In this document: in pieces, positions 8,330 through 11,678 of the stretch
Numbering within the stretch: the stretch's first letter is position 1
How the letters are laid out: each line of letters opens with the position of its first letter
Source: Spongospora subterranea
Lineage: Eukaryota > Endomyxa > Phytomyxea > Plasmodiophorida > Plasmodiophoridae
DNA length: 11,678 bases
Assembly: GCA_900404475.1 (NCBI GenBank)
Contig: OUQQ01000627.1
Span: 1-11,678, forward strand
Direction: 5' to 3'
Notes under the pieces: model-generated
The model's database searches: none
Told to the model about the DNA's origin: nothing
The model's input: only the letters and a program-made list of their open reading frames with translations
Translations under genes and position numbers: made by a program

Positions 8330-10586
8330 ATGACGTCGGTGTTAAATTGGGGAGCCGACGGCTGCCCTAAAGTTACGGCGCTATTGGGACAATCGGGGAT
8401 TTCCTCAGATACGGGCGTCGCTTACACGGCGCAGGAGATTGCCGATCGGATTGCGGACTACCCTCGGCTGGTTGAGGTTGCGGATTTGATGGAAAGCTAC
8501 TGCCAAGGGCTACTGAATTCTCAATTGCAGCTCTCCGATATGTTCACCTCACAAATCTGTATATTTTCAACAGCAACTCTGATGGTCGAAATGCTGATTT
8601 CCTCATATTAGGTTCATCGTCTGTGAACGCGATGCATCTAATGCTGTTAATGGCTCTGCATAATCGGTGCCCTCTGCTGAATTCTGAAGGGTTCTCTTGT
8701 ATGGTCAATCGTCAGCCGGTCATTTACATACCAGAATCTTTTGCCTATGAGTCTTCGGTCACGAGGGCATGTGCTTATGTCCTGATCTCGTCTTTGAGGT
8801 CAATTCGAACCGTCCCAAACCTCACTCTTCGTAACGACAAGAATGGGCTGGAAACGAACTGCATCGATGTTAATCTTCTATCGCAATACATTGAAGAAGA
8901 TAAACAGCAAGGTCGCATGCCCTTGTGCGTTTTCGGTGCGGTCCCCACAACGATTTACCGTAATCCAAGCTGCGTCATGCGTTCAATACACAGTCTAAGT
9001 TAGACGGTGTATAATAGGAGATAACAAATTGATTCACTTCGACGATGACATCTCTAAAATTCGTCAAATCTGTGAGTTGTCCCAGTGGGAGAAGCGCACA
9101 TGTTATTCAAAGGTAGCACTGATTGGCAGGTGATGCACACGGATTGTGGCTGCACATCAACGGGGCGGATATTCGGTTTGCCACTGCCTCGCAGCGTCCT
9201 GATTCCATTTCTACAGCAATTGACGCAGCTGATTCGTTCTCGTTGAAACCCAGGGACTGGATTTGCTCTGGCTCTGACACTCACATATTGATGGCGCGAA
9301 CTGCCCAGGTCGGTGCCCATGCGATTGCATCATCATACGTTAGATTTCGATGGTTTATTTAGGTTGCCGAAAAACTTCGAATTCAGCCTGATTTCATGGC
9401 CATCGCCCCGGTTTATATATTGCTTTTATCGTTGTCGAAAACGCTCGTTTTTTCAGTAGATGAGCATCTGGAGTGCACAAGATATCTGTTCAACACAACT
9501 AGTTTCGCAGACACGTTTCGGCTGGAAATTTCTACTCACACAGAAATGCGACCAAGTTTCCATATCGCTCCGATATGTGTCACTTTGGAGGATCTGGATC
9601 TATCGTCTCATGCCTTCAATAGCCTTCTTGTTGATAACTTGCCCCTACGGAACTATAACTGGTCTCCAGTATACGACGCCGCCATCAATGGCGTTCAGAT
9701 TGCGGTTCGGCCGAGAAAACTCAATGACGATACCATCATGGCAATGGTTCCAGAAAAAATTAATGAAGTTTTACAGGCGGTTGAACAGAAAGTCAAACTC
9801 ATGGCAAAGGTATGTCGACAAGATCATGAAAACTTCGTTCGAGTGTATTCATCTTCAGTTAGGGAGTCCAAATTCGTCACGCTTTACGGCAATTGATAGC
9901 GAACTCGCCTCCTTTTGTTTGGATTGACAATGGCAATCTCAGCACCGCAGTGGGACTAGGAGCATTTCGGCTTCTTCCGGGATTTTTAGATGAAGATCAT
10001 CGAGAAACAGCCAACGGTCTGAATGACTGTCTTGCGGAGAGGCTGTTTGAAGTGTCAAATGTATTCCGAGGGTAAGTAATAGTCGTATCATTACTGTGAT
10101 AGCGATGCTGGGTTAATCTTGCCTCCAGATGTATTTCAGATGATGGCTGTTTTTGCATCGCAATTTTGACGATTCCAGGAAATATCACTGCTCAGGAGTG
10201 CAGTGACATTGAGCTGGCACAACATATTATGGATATTATCTCATACACTCAATCGCACATACAATATCCTCCAGCAGTGATAGAATTGCTATCAACGTCT
10301 TTACAAACTGGCATTTCTGAAGCAGAGGTACAGGGATTTGTTTCCTGTTTTGTAACAACGACAAATTGATTTACAGGAATTTTTGATGCAAATGCAAAAT
10401 CGAAGTTTCAGTCCACTGGAGATCGTAAAGTCGGTTCCAATAATTGGAACTCTTATGGATTGGTTGATGAATCCAAGGGGAGAGGAGAAAGCAAAAGATC
10501 CATCCACACTGATCGGGCAGTCATTTGATTTAGAATCAAGGTCTCTCTCGCGTCGTACGGTGGAGACTCCACCAATTGTCAAATAA
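8330..10586 (+). CDS. PDXDC1-like PLP-dependent decarboxylase-fold protein, probable pseudoenzyme, 8 exons
   Basis: Exons are 8330-8558, 8612-8959, 9018-9071, 9130-9308, 9363-9809, 9863-10071, 10129-10327 and 10377-10586, giving 1875 nt or 624 aa. The seven GT-AG introns are 49-58 nt with matching phases; donors include the consensus GTGAGT, GTAAGT and GTATGT. ATG 8330 is the first in-frame ATG after an upstream stop. The order of segments follows PDXDC1 of animals: EGFSCMVNRQPVIYI (about 100), DEDKQQGRMPL-like strand (about 175), ISKIRQICDAHGLWLHING (about 203-222), the would-be PLP-lysine segment DSFSLKPRDW (245-254), the C-domain motif PPFVWIDNGN (about 434), and the C-terminal SVPIIGTLMDW helix (about 572). 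In group II decarboxylases the segment reads HVDAA and PHKW; here Asn221 replaces the Asp and Asp253 the Lys. The family's biochemical role is poorly known. It is shorter than the vertebrate protein (just under 800 aa by recollection). Confidence 0.87.
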
Positions 10587-11354
10587 TGAAGTTTTATACA
10601 GCCTTAATATATTCGACATGCTACATAATCTACAGAGTTCAATCTTTGTTGAAAGTATCAACAGCAGCGCCAATCGCAAGTTGCCAAGCCCCTGCTTGGC
10701 TGCGTGTGATGGAGTTTATCAACTTGCAGATAGAACCTCTGTTTGCCAACAGCGCAGGCTGTACTGAAGTAGCGCAGCTCATGTTTCCATGGACATGATG
10801 AAACCTGCTTTGAAACATTCACTGGGAAACCGTCTGTTTCAATGAGTTTGTTTGATGAAGCTCACCTGCAACAGCGAATGTGACACCTTGAAGATTGTGA
10901 ATCAGCTAATGATAAGTTGACCAGAGTACATGGCGTCAGGTTAGTTGCGGAAGTCGAAAATTCAGAAGTCATGACCATTGTGCTGTAATCCAATCAGGGA
11001 TCCTACTATAGGTCGGCCTGGGGTTGGGCGGGTCAACTTTTGACATCAAACTGCACTATCCGGCTGATCGCGTCGTTATTGTCTCACGATTGTGAAATCC
11101 ACTCAAATTTAGAAAGCTGTTGTTGATCCTGACGAGCAAACCTGGAGACCGAGCGTGGTGTTTCCTGTCTTCCATTGTCCTCCCAAATTATTACCAAAGT
11201 TTGTTAAAACTCAAGACGATTAAGCATATCTGAGATGTATGGGGTTTCCCCTATTTACCGGCTGAAGGCCAGTCACGCATGATGCGGTGTACCGTAAATA
11301 TATTAACTCCTCTATTATTCGAGTTTGCAGAGATTAAGAGTCCCATCCTCGAGC
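10587..11354. other. Intergenic stretch before the retroelement frame
   Basis: No gene is supported here. A 70-codon opening at 10586-10798 starts inside the stop of the PDXDC1-like gene and resembles nothing known. CCAAT at 10990-10994 and a CTATAGG at 11006 could be promoter elements of a long terminal repeat feeding the frame at 11355. I could not define LTR ends or a tRNA primer-binding site, because the second LTR would lie outside the window. Confidence 0.5.
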
Positions 11355-11678
11355 ATGACGCCGGAGGAGGCATCGCCGACCTCGCACATGCTGGACGATG
11401 AATTAGACGCCGAGATCAAACGGTTGGAGCGGCAACGCAAAGTCGAGCATTTAAATCAACTACAGTCTGAGATTACATCAGAACGCCCCAACCATTTGAT
11501 CTTGGATAGGGTGGAAATACCCAAATTCGATGGCACGGACAGCAATTTTCATTTCTGGGTGCAAAACGCTGCCCTGTACCTTTATGCGAAGGATCTGGGA
11601 GACATTATAGGAATGGACCAAGACGGGCGCCCGTCCGAAGCCTTGCCCGTTGTCAACACCCAGACCCAGTTCCGTCAA
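11355..11678 (+). CDS. Ty1/copia-like retrotransposon gag, N-terminal fragment (3' partial)
   Basis: The frame is open from ATG 11355 to the window end (108 codons) with no intron signals. It starts with a charged helical stretch (DELDAEIKRLERQRKVEHL). A segment near residues 54-83 follows, with Phe-Asp-Gly-Thr-Asp then a Trp, ending in a Tyr-Ala-Lys-Asp-Leu motif. This Phe-x-Gly-Thr-x...Trp...Leu pattern is typical of the N-terminus of copia-type Gag proteins, which package the element's RNA into virus-like particles. The frame also stays open upstream to about 11311, so the true start may be earlier. No protease, integrase or reverse transcriptase is visible because the window ends. It could instead be a domesticated gag-like gene or a BEL/gypsy gag. 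Confidence 0.55.
   Translation, partial: MTPEEASPTSHMLDDELDAEIKRLERQRKVEHLNQLQSEITSERPNHLILDRVEIPKFDGTDSNFHFWVQNAALYLYAKDLGDIIGMDQDGRPSEALPVVNTQTQFRQ

Noticed and set aside
9407..9461. Possible extra intron (GTTTAT...TTTTTTCAG) in PDXDC1-like exon 5
   Set aside because: Removal would shift the frame away from the homologous downstream residues, whereas the unspliced frame keeps family spacing.
9460..9927. Plus-strand open frame of 155 codons overlapping PDXDC1-like exon 5
   Set aside because: It is an alternative frame. The chosen frame matches family motifs and joins exons in phase.

Overview
The window is eukaryotic nuclear DNA with compact gene structure. I could build three multi-exon protein genes by hand. 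Their 19 proposed introns are all GT-AG and 48-72 nt long (mean about 57 nt), and every exon junction keeps phase. No prokaryotic operon, tRNA, rRNA or CRISPR array was seen. Two of the genes belong to families best known from animals and their unicellular relatives: a PH-RhoGAP-coiled-coil protein of the ARHGAP22/24/25 type and a PDXDC1-type PLP-decarboxylase-fold protein. The organism is therefore probably a small-genome opisthokont or another protist-like eukaryote, but the species cannot be named from sequence alone.

Layout. Positions 1-2059 (+) hold the 3' part of an unrecognised, probably disordered protein. Its visible N-terminal part is a tandem array of at least 17 copies of a 15-residue (45-bp) unit, and the last exon follows a 64-nt intron. 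Positions 2137-5527 (-) hold the RhoGAP gene with twelve exons encoding about 917 aa, tail to tail with the first gene and only 77 bp away. Positions 5528-8329 are a 2.8-kb divergent intergenic region. It contains a (GT)n microsatellite, a poorly supported small open frame pair, a 30-bp inverted repeat enclosing about 280 bp, a nested hairpin, and a duplicated promoter-like segment just before the next gene. Positions 8330-10586 (+) hold the PDXDC1-like gene with eight exons encoding about 624 aa. It appears to lack both the PLP-binding Asp and the Schiff-base Lys of active decarboxylases. Positions 10587-11354 show no gene. Positions 11355-11678 (+) begin what looks like the gag region of a Ty1/copia-like retrotransposon that runs off the window.

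The genes look like independent eukaryotic transcription units, and I see no evidence that they form one system. The most interesting points are the predicted pseudoenzyme, the RhoGAP with a substituted Asn, two stop-free introns or cassettes whose lengths are multiples of three, the coding minisatellite with higher-order periodicity, and the structured intergenic DNA at 7245-7678.
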